Shown here piece by piece: positions 24,473-33,972 of a DNA stretch of 51,489 nt. Where the stretch lies: positions 135,761 through 187,249 of the forward strand of contig VHZZ01001439.1 of NCBI GenBank assembly GCA_009801015.1. Direction: 5' to 3'. The first letter of the stretch is position 1; the number at the start of each line of letters is the position of its first letter. The notes under the pieces were generated by a model. That model saw only the letters and a list, made by a program, of their open reading frames with translations, was not told where the DNA came from and made no database searches. The translations under genes were made by a program, and so were the position numbers. Source of the stretch: Silene noctiflora. Its lineage: Eukaryota; Streptophyta; Magnoliopsida; Caryophyllales; Caryophyllaceae.

Positions 24473-24696
24473 TTTTTTTTTTTTTAGATTAAGTTTCAAA
24501 GTTTTTTAGTGATTTTTTTTTTTTTTTTTGTTATATATTTAGATATTAGAATGCAATGATTGATTATATTGTATACAAAAATTTGGGTATTTAGGTAGTT
24601 CTTTAATCGTGCATGTTTCATTGATTGTATAATTTGGGTTGACTTAGAAAAAGTCAACCCTAATCTTGATCTTACGTAATAATGTCCAAAATAAAT

Positions 24697-25145
24697 CGGA
24701 AAATGCACACGGTGCCCTTGAGGTTTGCTTTTTTGCCAGAAATACCCAATTTTTTTATCCGGAAAACTTTAAGAGGCCATAACTCGTGTTTACGAGTTCA
24801 GAAAGTGATAATATTTTTTTTCAAATTGATCACCTTTACGAGAACTACGACTTGAAAAAAAAAATTGTTAAGTTTGGAATTCGTGACCAAGAGATATGGT
24901 CACTCAAAGTTTGTTCGGTCGGTCAAAAAAACTTTGACACGCAATAACTCTTAGGCACGGGATCCAAATACGATAATTTTTTTTTTGAAATCGTATTTCT
25001 CGGAAAGATGATCGATTTGAAAAAAAAAAATTATCACTTTCGGAAATCGTAAGCACGAGTTATGGCCTCTTAAAGTTCCTCGGATCAAAAAATTGGGTAT
25101 TTCGGGCAAAATATCAAACCTCAAGGGCACCGCGTGCATTATCCG
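24697..25145. mobile_element. Mutator-like foldback MITE, 449 bp, 9-bp target duplication
   Basis: Terminal inverted repeats of about 185 bp start CGGAAAATGCACACGGTGCC at the left and, inverted, CGGATAATGCACGCGGTGCC at the right. They are flanked by perfect 9-bp repeats AAAATAAAT (24688-24696 and 25146-25154). The long arms and 9-bp duplication fit a non-autonomous Mutator-like element. It lies between the two GST genes, about 220 bp upstream of the GST1 start, and carries no coding potential. Confidence 0.9.
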
Positions 25146-25194
25146 AAAATAAATCTATGTAGAGATAATGTATTTATATTTGTGTGATCCAGAG

Positions 25195-25345
25195 TATGAT
25201 TGAATATAGTTTGACTAACAGGTCGGTATGATTGAATATAACTCGTTCTCATTTGCCTTGGATTAAGATAATAGGATCGTATACAAAATAACAATTCTGA
25301 TGAAATTACTCGGGCAAGATCGATTTGTCGGGTCTTATTTAATTT
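25195..25345. repeat. GST upstream block, copy 1
   Basis: Shares TGATTGAATATAACTCGTTC, a GATCG-ATAC block and CGGGCAAGATCGATTTGTCGG with 27850-28290, in the same order. Both blocks lie about 0.6-0.7 kb upstream of a GST start. This shows that the GST tandem duplication included 5' flanking DNA. The second block is split by two insertions. Confidence 0.65.
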
Positions 25346-25637
25346 CGAAGTAATTTGAAATGTATTTATAATATCTAATTTCTAACCATAATTATTAAAT
25401 TAATGTTAACGGATGTTATTTTCTCTTTATTAGGTGGAAAATAGTGTGATACATACAATACAATTATTATTTGCCAACTCTAAACAATGTGATTATTAAA
25501 CACAAATATACAGGAAATCGATCATAACCGTTAACTTATTTTTTCTCGATTTATCTTAATGGTAGCCTTAAAAATGCTTCGGAACAAAGAAATTATTATA
25601 TAAGACCATTTTATATATAAGACTATACAAACCCGTT

Positions 25638-27207
25638 TTAAGAGGACCGCGCAAAGTGAACCTGATAAAAGGCCAGAAAATCCTCCCTTTTGGGCAGATT
25701 TTCTTTTATAATGGGCTGGCCCAAAAGCCCATCACTCCAAGCATAAATCCTTGGAAATTTCTCCCTAGTAAGCACTTCTCTTTCAAGAGCTTCTTGCATA
25801 ACCGGAATCCAAAAACATACTAATAATCCGACTATGTCTAGATATCCAATCTTATTCCCATCAAATAATCCTTTTCCCTCGATCCCCTTCTCAAAGATCT
25901 TGAGCACCTCATCGAGTTCTTCTTTCGCTTTTTCCACATCTTCCCCTTGACTGAATCCTAGCTTTCGCGTTGCTGGAAATATCTAAAAACGAATATTAAC
26001 GTAGTTATGAGCTTATCGATACTCCCACGTCCCCTTACTACTAAGAGAATAAAAATTCTCTTAGTTTTCCCTCCAAAAAACATCTAGCTAAATAAGGCAA
26101 TAAGTAAAACTTCATTTCATTACATTATTATATTTTCAATGAATATATTCTTATAATTAAACTCTAATCATTTAATTAAATTCANNNNNNNNNNNNNNNN
26201 NNNNNNNNNNNNNNNNNNNNNNNNNNNNNNNNNNNNNNNNNNNNNNNNNNNNNNNNNNNNNNNNNNNNNNNNNNNNNNNNNNNNNNNNNNNNNNNNNNNN
26301 NNNNNNNNNNNNNNNNNNNNNNNNNNNNNNNNNNNNNNNNNNNNNNNNNAATTATGATTTTTTCATTAAAATAAATTAAAATTGGTTTTAAACTATAAAT
26401 TATAAGTTGCTAATTTTTTGAATAATGCAACAATATATTACTGTAGTTGTTGCTAAATTTTTGAATAATGCAATAATATATTACTGTAAATGTTGTTAAA
26501 TTTTTTAATAATTCAATAATATATTACTGTAAATAATAATTTGACACATATTTAGTATTTAATATTAGTTTCGTGACAAAAAAATTCATTTAAAAAAAAA
26601 TCACACCATAACTTAATTCTCTTTAATTAGTTTTCCATTTCAATTTTTTTTTTTTTTCATATCAAAATACAAAAGATTGAAATATTAAATATTTATGGTG
26701 TGCAAATTTAATACACTAAAAAAATAAAAACTCTATATACCGCGCAATGGCGCGGGATCTGTACTAGTTACGAATAAACTAATAACAGATGCCAAATTAC
26801 GTATCACAATAACCACAAATAATGATATAAATAAATATAAAAAGAAGACTTTTAACGACAAAATAAACCAATTAGTCAAATTCTCGACATGAAATCACCT
26901 TCTCATCAATAAAATTAGCCCAAAACCGAGCCTGAGCTCGCTCATAAGGGTCACAAGGCAAAAGCGCGTTTCCCTTCCAAATCTCATCGATATATTCAAG
27001 GATCACCAACGACTCAACAACGGGTTTACCATCATGGACAAGGACCGGGATCTTCTTATGAACCGGGTTGTATTTAATCAATTGATCACTCTTACTCTTT
27101 AAATCTTCATCAATAATTTTATAATCAATTCCCTTAATTTTCAATGCCAATTCTACCCTCCAACTACATGGACAACTCCACATTCTATACACTTTCACTT
27201 CTCCCAT
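25638..27207 (-). CDS. Tau-class glutathione S-transferase (GST2) with Cys in place of catalytic Ser
   Basis: Exon 1 is 26899-27207 and exon 2 is 25638-25982, phase 0, 217 residues, the same structure as GST1 and clearly a tandem paralogue. The start is MGEVKV, with TATATAA about 80 bp upstream on the minus strand. The cis-proline loop IPVL (53-56), Glu65-Ser66 and the C-terminal helices are kept. The residue equal to the catalytic Ser12 of GST1 is Cys12 (TGT, 27172-27174), and Phe14 is also Cys (TGT, 27166-27168), giving Cys-Pro-Cys. Tau enzymes normally use Ser, whereas Cys at this site is typical of the lambda, DHAR and omega classes, which act as thiol transferases or reductases. No stops or shifts are seen. 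The 916-bp intron contains a Helitron and the 165-N gap. Confidence 0.92.
26185..26349. other. Assembly gap (165 N)
   Basis: Run of N inside the Helitron in the GST2 intron. True length unknown. Isolated N bases also occur at 28517, 49331, 49750 and 49752. Confidence 0.99.
26407..26535. repeat. 43-bp tandem repeat x 3
   Basis: Units start at 26407, 26450 and 26493 with TTGCTAA or TTGTTAA and share AATATATTACTGTA. It lies just right of the assembly gap, inside the Helitron. The array may extend into the gap and explain it. Confidence 0.8.
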
Positions 27208-27919
27208 TTTATTTTACAATTTTTATTTTTTGTTCTTCGTTTTTTTTAGATTGATTTTCTTAGTTTTCCGGTGAGTTTGGGGTTTATATACGTTCATAGA
27301 TTAGAAGACGTTATAGTTTAATATTACGTTCAACAATGTTAGGTGGATACCTTAGATAAAGACAATTATCGATCGCGATCTTGGTCGTAAAAAAATTGGA
27401 TTTTTTATTTATAAAATAATGTTGAAATTTTAATTAATTAAAAAAATAATGAACATGTTGAGAGTTTTTTTTAAGATTTTAATGGGAAGTTGTTGTTATG
27501 TAGTTTTCGTTGTTAATTTATTCCTAAATAGAGATGTAAGGGAGGCCGGTGATACTGTCTGAACTAAAACTTTTGCAATATTTAATGTGTAGGAATAAAG
27601 AATTTTTGTTAATGGACCGATGGTGATATGAAATACGGAGTAACAATTAAGACGTTGAAACAATGAAGCCAAATTGTTTACAAATTCTCATTTGTTATGG
27701 CACTAAGCTACTAATTAGTCATAAGTTTGTGAGCTTTTACCAGGAGCAAGTGAGGGAGCAAGTGGGACGGGCATTGATTATTCGAGAGAGATCACAAGTT
27801 TGTGGCGGTCACAAAGAAGACGGTCTAAATTGTTTGGCAAACAGAGTCAGTTTGATTGAATATAACTAGTTCTCATTTGGATCGGGCTGAGATTATATGA
27901 TCGAATACAGATATTTGAT

Positions 27920-28115
27920 CACATATTTTCATTGAAGACGGGCACAATCCGTCACAAGCTGAAAAAATAGTGTCTCTCTCACAATATGCAAGTGACACTA
28001 TTTATGGAGTGCTTCATTTCTCCCCCACCTGCCCTCCCACTTACTTTTCTGTGAGAAGAGCACTATCTGTCTTCAGCTTGTAATGAATATTGTCCGTTAG
28101 AAGCAAGACGCTTTG
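27920..28115. mobile_element. MITE of the CACAAATTCTC family, 9-bp target duplication
   Basis: Starts CACATATTTTCATTGAAGAC and ends AAGCAAGACGCTTTG, matching 36081-36264 throughout. Flanking 9-mers ATATTTGAT and ATATATGAT differ at one base. Confidence 0.8.
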
Positions 28116-28182
28116 ATATATGATTAGTGATTTACTGGACATTGCTTTGGGGTTATTCATCAGATGAGGTCATTCGGGCAAG

Positions 28183-28255
28183 TATTTTTTTTTTTTTTTT
28201 TTTTTTTTTTAACAGCCGTAAAAAACGGATTACACATATGGCATATGGCATATGA
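28183..28255 (-). mobile_element. Poly(A)-tailed retroposon stub, 73 bp
   Basis: A T-run of about 28 bp with a 43-bp body (minus strand: body, then poly(A)) is flanked by perfect 14-bp repeats GTCATTCGGGCAAG at 28169-28182 and 28256-28269. This is the mark of target-primed reverse transcription. The body has a short hairpin CCGTTTTTTACGG and is too short to classify. It could be a very 5'-truncated LINE or a SINE end. Confidence 0.8.
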
Positions 28256-28409
28256 GTCATTCGGGCAAGATCGATTTGTCGGTTGTCACGTAATTTCTCC
28301 GTACACTTTACAGTAATTGTTGTTCCCTCAAATCTACTCCTTTCAAACTTGTTATAATAATAATTTTTTAAAACGAAAAGCTAGATGAGAAAATGACTTT
28401 TTTTTATAA

Positions 28410-28592
28410 CAAAACGTGTCCCTTGTGACGGGTCGGTATTTGTGACGGTAATGTCACTCACAAAACGAATAAAGCAAAAGGTGGGGGCACCCCTCCACTT
28501 GCTTTCCTCTCTCCTCNCATGGGTCTTTTGTCTCACAATTTGGTACCCGTCTTCTCAAAGTGACGGATACCTTCCGTCACAAATGAGAATTG
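28410..28592. mobile_element. MITE of the CACAAATTCTC family
   Basis: Left end CAAAACGTGTCCCTTGTGAC resembles the inverted right end of the 36081-36264 element. The right end is GTCACAAATGAGAATTG. The interior has GTGACGG and inverted CCGTCAC pairs around a G/C-rich centre. Target duplication not resolved. Confidence 0.6.
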
Positions 28593-30309
28593 CCCTTTCA
28601 TATAACAGACACAAATTATTGTTTCGATCTTATTAATGTCTGGTATGGACTATTAGTGTGTACTGTAGTTATATTATACTCTCTCCGATTCTTTAGAATT
28701 GTCCCATTTAATTAAAATACTCCCCATAAATCGTCTTTGATACGTGGATTTACAATTTTTTTTTAAAAAAAAAATTGTTTTATCGAGATTTACCCTCTTA
28801 GTTGATCTAAGTATGTTAATCAAAGTGTTCATAACTAGTATAGACTGCGTTCTTTTCAATTAACATAAACTGAACTGAACGTAATGAAGTTGAGACGATC
28901 GGAAGTGAGCTGAATTGAATAAAGCTGAACTTAACTAAATTAAACTAAAGTAAGAGTTAATATTTAAATAGAGTTGTACTAAGTTGAACTGAATTAAATT
29001 AAGCTAAATTAAATTGAATAATGTTAAGTTGAACTTAATGTTAAGTTGAACTTAAAATAGTACAAAATGTCTCACAAGTCACACCTCTTCTCCGACTTGC
29101 AATTCCACTTACTCTTCTAGTTACATTTTGTAAGAATCCATAAGCTTGTGACGAAAAGTGTCCGATACAAAATCAGAATCTGTGAAAAGAGTAATCTTGA
29201 ACTTGAACAAAACATTACTCACATGACACAGCTACTCACATGACACAGCTACCGGCTTACCACACAAGTAGAGCTGTTCATGAGCCGTCTAGTCTATTGA
29301 ACCCGATCCATGACGCCCGCTAAAAAAGTAAGTACGGACAAAGCATTTTATGAAAAGAGTAATCTTGAACATGAACAAAACATTACACACATGACACACC
29401 TATCACACGAGTAGATCTGTTCATGAGTCATCCCGTCCATTAAACCCGACCCATCACGCACGCTAAAAAAGCGAGTACAGACAAAGCATTTTAGGAAAAA
29501 TACAAAGGTCAACCCACTAACTCGTCCTGAACCTGCTATCCCACTTATCCATGGACCAAAAATTAAACGTAAACCTGACTCATATCCGACCCAAACCCGC
29601 ATTTAATAAAAGTGGTGGAGTTGTGCATGTCTACATGACTTGTTGTACTCAAATTAGCAAGTAAACCACACGTGCTTAAGGATGTTATACCATGAGTGCC
29701 ACTCATTTATTTTCCCAACTTAACACCTGCACCCTTTTTGCCGCTCCTTTTTTCTTTTTATATCCACCACCTTAATTAAATATTAAAATTAATAAATTTA
29801 ATTTCAAATTTTGTACCCAAATCCCAACGGTCGAATAATTTTGATTCCATGAACAAGATTGCCGGTCCGATGACTTTTACATTTTGAGTCCCTCACCTTA
29901 TCAATAATTACACTGTCACATGGCAGCTTTTATTTCCTATTATAAACAACTCATTATTTGAATTCTTCCCCAAACCGGAGTATCCGCATGAGTACTTGAG
30001 GTAAATTGATTACTCGATGTACCACGTTATTGTATAATTAACCGATAAAAATATTATGATTAGTTATATTTTTGTAAATAATAAAATAACGTCTAATTAT
30101 TAAATACGACTCATAAAGTCGTAATATAACATCTAATTATTAAGTTAATGATTTTCTTTTATTCACAAATATTGATTTAGTTTAGCTCTGGTTAAATTTA
30201 TATGTTCAATTTTAGTCGGGACTTATACATTTCTCATTTTTACACCATTACCTTAGTTAAGTTCAAATCAAGATTTTAGTTAAGTTCGAATCAATTCAAT
30301 TAAACTAAA
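28593..30309. other. Intergenic, repeat-rich, no gene seen
   Basis: At 28675-28760 there is a Stowaway-like end (CTCTCCGATTCTTTAGAATT). At 28855-29060 there is a low-complexity TGAACTGAAT-type repeat. At 29184-29490 there is an imperfect tandem duplication of about 165 bp; each unit carries AGAGTAATCTTGAAC, GTTCATGAG and GACAAAGCATTTTA. 29640-30309 is AT-rich with nothing recognised. Confidence 0.6.
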
Positions 30310-30848
30310 CTAGTTTGAATCCCGTGCATGCATGCACGGTATATATAGATTATTTACTTTATAATAATTATATTAATTATAGATTTTAAATTGACACATA
30401 ATTAATTTTTTATATTTTAATATGAGAATAAAAAATAAAATAGAAAACTAACGAAAAGAATTGATTAGTCATGAAATGTGTATTTTAATGAAACTTTTTT
30501 AACCACTCAATTTATAATTTTTCTTAAATAGTTTTAATGAATTTTGTGTTCATGGAATTAATAATATCAGTTCATAGTTTTTTTATACTAATTAAGTACA
30601 ATACATGTTGTGCTTTTTTATACGAAACTAAAAATATCAATTTATAGGTTTTTCATAAACAAAAATTTAGATTTATATATCAAATTTGTTTTATTTTAAT
30701 TAAATAAATATAATTTAGTTCAAAAAATATTATATGTTAATTAAAAGATAATAATTTAATAAAAAAAAAGTTTTGTTTCCTTATTTATATAGATTCCTTT
30801 TGTAGGGAATAAGTTTGAGAACTTTTAATCTCTTAGTATATAGGAGGA
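30310..30848 (-). mobile_element. Non-autonomous Helitron, 539 bp
   Basis: On the minus strand it begins TCCTCCTATATACTAAGAG (30848) after A, and ends with the CCGTGC-ATGCAT-GCACGG hairpin, a short spacer and CTAG (30310-30313) before T. This is the A/T insertion expected of Helitrons. The interior is AT-rich, with no replication-helicase gene. Confidence 0.75.
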
Positions 30849-30985
30849 TTGAAATAAGAGTTAATTTTTGAAGAGATGAGCTGAAATGAACTGAATAGAT
30901 CTAATTGATCTGAAATAAGTCTGGAAGAAGAGGGCCAAGACACACCTTCTTTTGCTTAATTTTAGCTCACTTTAAGTTCAATTAA

Positions 30986-31140
30986 ACTGACAAGGGGTTA
31001 TTCTAACTTAGTCAGATGTCTCATGTTCGAATTTTCGAAATGCTTCGGTGTTAACACTCATGAGGGAGAGCTTTATCGCCCCACTGGTCCTACCCGACTC
31101 CAATCCGGACTAAACCAAATGTTCTACACCAAAAAAAAAA
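30986..31140 (+). mobile_element. tRNA-derived SINE with 12-bp target duplication
   Basis: A body of about 140 bp with a B-box-like GTTCGAATTTTCG (about 31023) ends in poly(A). It is flanked by perfect repeats AAGTTCAATTAA at 30974-30985 and 31141-31152. Confidence 0.85.
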
Positions 31141-31151
31141 AAGTTCAATTA

Positions 31152-31507
31152 AGGCACAGTTTGGTAAAACATTTCAGGTACCTGATTTTTTTGTAAGCGT
31201 CCAAATAAGCTACCTGAAATGAAATGCTACCCAGAGTAGCATTTGAGATTTCAGGTACCTGATTTGATTTGATTTTCCTTTTTTACCCATTAAATCTATA
31301 CTACTAAATAATTATCATATCATTTTACGTAATTTCATCAAAATCAGTTATCCTTTCAGTTAATTTGTCAAACTTTTTTTTTTTTTTTATATAATCAGCT
31401 ACCTTAACGGTTCCTAATTTTCAGCTACCTTATCATTTAACTTTTCATATTTCAGTTAGTTTTTCCGTTTTCAGCTACTTTTTTAGTTAGTTTTGTCAAA
31501 CATAACT
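31152..31507. mobile_element. Probable hAT-like MITE upstream of the armadillo gene
   Basis: Left end GGCACAGTTTGGTAAAAC and inverted right end TTATGTTTGACAAAACTAAC, with repeated CAGCTACCTT and CAGGTACCTG motifs inside. The left end abuts the SINE's right target duplication. Its own target duplication was not resolved. Confidence 0.5.
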
Positions 31508-31646
31508 AAGTTTCTTTCAACTCGATTCAACTCACTTTACCTCAACTTCTCGGTAATTCATTTAGTTCGTTGAGTTTATCCCAGCTCAATTCAGTTCTAT
31601 TTAACTCAATTCATTTCAACCTTATTGTCATGTCATTTGATTCCTA

Positions 31647-32136
31647 TAAATTCAACTAATGCATGATTTTTTTGGTCATTGAAATCCAAATCTCATAAAT
31701 TATTGTGTAGATTTTGCACCCTACATTCTTGTCCACATCTGATTTACTATTACAAATACTCATACCACATTCAAAAATTCCAGGCACTACACTACACTAC
31801 TATAGACACACTACTCCTTCACTTTCTCAGTTTCTCCTGCTACTTATTATTACTCGTACCACTAAAAGTCTACAACATCCTTGGCCCTTGCATTTGCATA
31901 CTTGCATTGCATCTCTCTTTAAATTTTAAACATTCTTGACCGTTTACTTTTAAAATGACCATATTACCCTTCTGCTCATCTCTCAAATAAACACCAAAAT
32001 CATTAAATCAAGCTCAAAACTTTGCTAAATTTCTGGGTTTTTATTGACATTCAAGAATTTTGCAGTAGAAGTTTGAAGATCAAGCTGTTTTGGGTTATTT
32101 TTGCATTGATTTAAGAAACAAGGATCAAGTTTAAAG
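31647..32136 (+). promoter_or_regulatory. Candidate promoter and 5'UTR exon of the armadillo gene
   Basis: TATAAATT at 31648-31655 precedes a pyrimidine-rich leader. The exon ends TTTAAAG at 32136 before GTTAGTTC. The matching acceptor TTGATTGCAG ends at 33901, giving a 5'UTR intron of 1765 bp. Transcription start (about 31680) is inferred from the TATA position. Confidence 0.5.
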
Positions 32137-33901
32137 GTTAGTTCTTGTGTGTTTTGTCTTTGATTCTCTTGCTTTACTCAAAATTTTTGAATTTTCTTTC
32201 TAATTAAGTTGGAATTGTTTATTTAATTGTCTAGTTACCTACTTGTTCATGAAACTTGAGGTATAATCCCGCTAGTGGCAGAGACGGGATTTGAATTCAG
32301 AGGGCCCTCCGTCCCCGTTATTCGTTTAACTTTGATTAAATTAACACTAATATAAAATGTAAACAAATAATTGGGATGAAGGTTAAAATTGGTCACAAGA
32401 AAATGCAACCGACTCCCTTGGTCCCGAATTCCCGATTACTTATTTACATTTGATTAAAATACCCGTCATAACGATTAAAAAAAAGTAAATAAATGATTGA
32501 GACGGATGAAGTATTATTTTGTTCACAAATTCTCATTGAATTTTGTTACTTTTATTAGGATTAGGGAGCTATTCTCGATCACTTGTTTACATTTGATTAA
32601 ACTACCCGTCATAAAGAATATAAAAGGGTAAACAAATGATTGAGACGGAAGGAGTATAATTTAGCGACTTTTCTAAGAAAGTTATGAAGTGAAGTAGGTC
32701 TGAAAATTCAAGTCTACTCAAGAAAATAGTAGATGGGAACTTCTAGTTATACCTTATCTTTCAAGACAAGCCATGCCAAACCCCACAAAAATTTGCAATT
32801 CATGGATGTAAATTAGGAAAAGATAGCTGGAAATGTCTTTTTCATTAATATTAGCCGTAGAATTGGATCTAAATTATACAACTTGACTTTTCTCAAATTT
32901 AACTAAATAGTAAAATTTGATTTTTGTAATCATGTTACCAAAATACCCTTTTGATCGAGCGCTTTTGTTCCAGATGTCAACTAACTTAGACGGTAAAGTC
33001 TCGAGAAATGACACTCTAACCCGTCAGCATAAAAATTGCCCTAATGACTGAAAAAATAGAGCACTTTTGGTATCTTGGAGGAGATTAGTAACATGGGTAT
33101 TTTAGTCTTTTTGTTGGGTTGATGGTTTATTAGCCTAAAAGGTGAATCCATCAATATCAATCAAGTGATAGTGATATATCAACCTATGTAATCAAACTTT
33201 GTTGTTAATATTTGATTACAAAAAGGCAAAATTTTTGTTGGGATAATAACAAAAGGGTGTCATTAAGATTAGTGACTTGTTCAGTAGTGAACAATCGGTT
33301 TTTCTAACGTGTACCCATCAGGCGCGCCATACTAGTTCCAACTTTAATATCTCATGAGAAAATCTTCCAAATCTTGCTTTTTACATAGGTTTTTAATTTG
33401 TGCCTTAGTAAGGAGGGGAACACGTTAGAAAAACCGTTGGAATTGTTTGTTATACACGTGAGAGGATGATACTCGACGCTATCTCGCTTTCTTAGTTTCT
33501 TATTAAAGCTGTAAAGGTATGTTGGAGAAAGGCTTTTACTTTCATGTGCATTTGGAAATTTGGATGAACTACAACTCTACAAGTATTCACTCCTACCATA
33601 ACACATTTGGTGGGGCTGTATTATTGGTACATTGATGATTTTTCTGTTGGATGACTTTTGTTTTATGTTAAAACAAGTTTTCTGTGATATATACTCTTAC
33701 ATAATATTCTGGAAACTACTTCATGTCTTCATGTGTCTTCTCTACCTCTTCTTGAGGTCGCTTTTTCGAACCGACCTCGTGTATTTCTAACCACTCTAAT
33801 CACATTATATAAAAATTCAGGAAATTTTGGACCTTTTTGTTTAGCAATTAGCATTGATATCCTGGCTGGCTGGCTGTAACTTTGTTATCATTTGATTGCA
33901 G
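32137..33901 (+). other. 5'UTR intron of the armadillo gene with three Stowaway-like MITEs
   Basis: GT-AG bounded. Three related miniature elements lie close together: about 32308-32378, 32411-32513 and 32563-32657. They share ATTTACATTTGATTAAA at the left and AAACAAATGATTGAGACGG at the right (the first is the more diverged). Nothing coding is seen. Confidence 0.7.
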
Positions 33902-33972
33902 TTTAACCGAAGTATATTGGGACGAAGGCGTTTTTGTCGTTCTTGTTGGATTCCGGTGTTTCTGAAGGAACC

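Larger units (their letters stand above)
26022..26767 (+). mobile_element. Non-autonomous Helitron in GST2 intron
   Basis: The 3' end is clear: a CCGCGC-AATG-GCGCGG hairpin (26740-26755), then an 8-nt spacer and terminal CTAG at 26764-26767 followed by T. The 5' end is approximate (26022-26030). The stretch ACTACTAAGAGAATAAAA resembles the 5' end of the Helitron at 30310-30848. The element includes the assembly gap and a 43-bp tandem repeat. No helicase or replication protein is visible. Confidence 0.7.
27850..28330. repeat. GST upstream block, copy 2, split by two insertions
   Basis: Counterpart of 25195-25345, upstream of GST2. It contains the MITE at 27920-28115 and the retroposon stub at 28183-28255, neither of which is in copy 1. 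Confidence 0.6.

Noticed and set aside
33934-33972. Upstream extension of the armadillo protein beginning at 33934
   Set aside because: It starts at TTG, not ATG; the ATG at 33973 has a strong ACCATGG context and gives the family's usual N-terminus.
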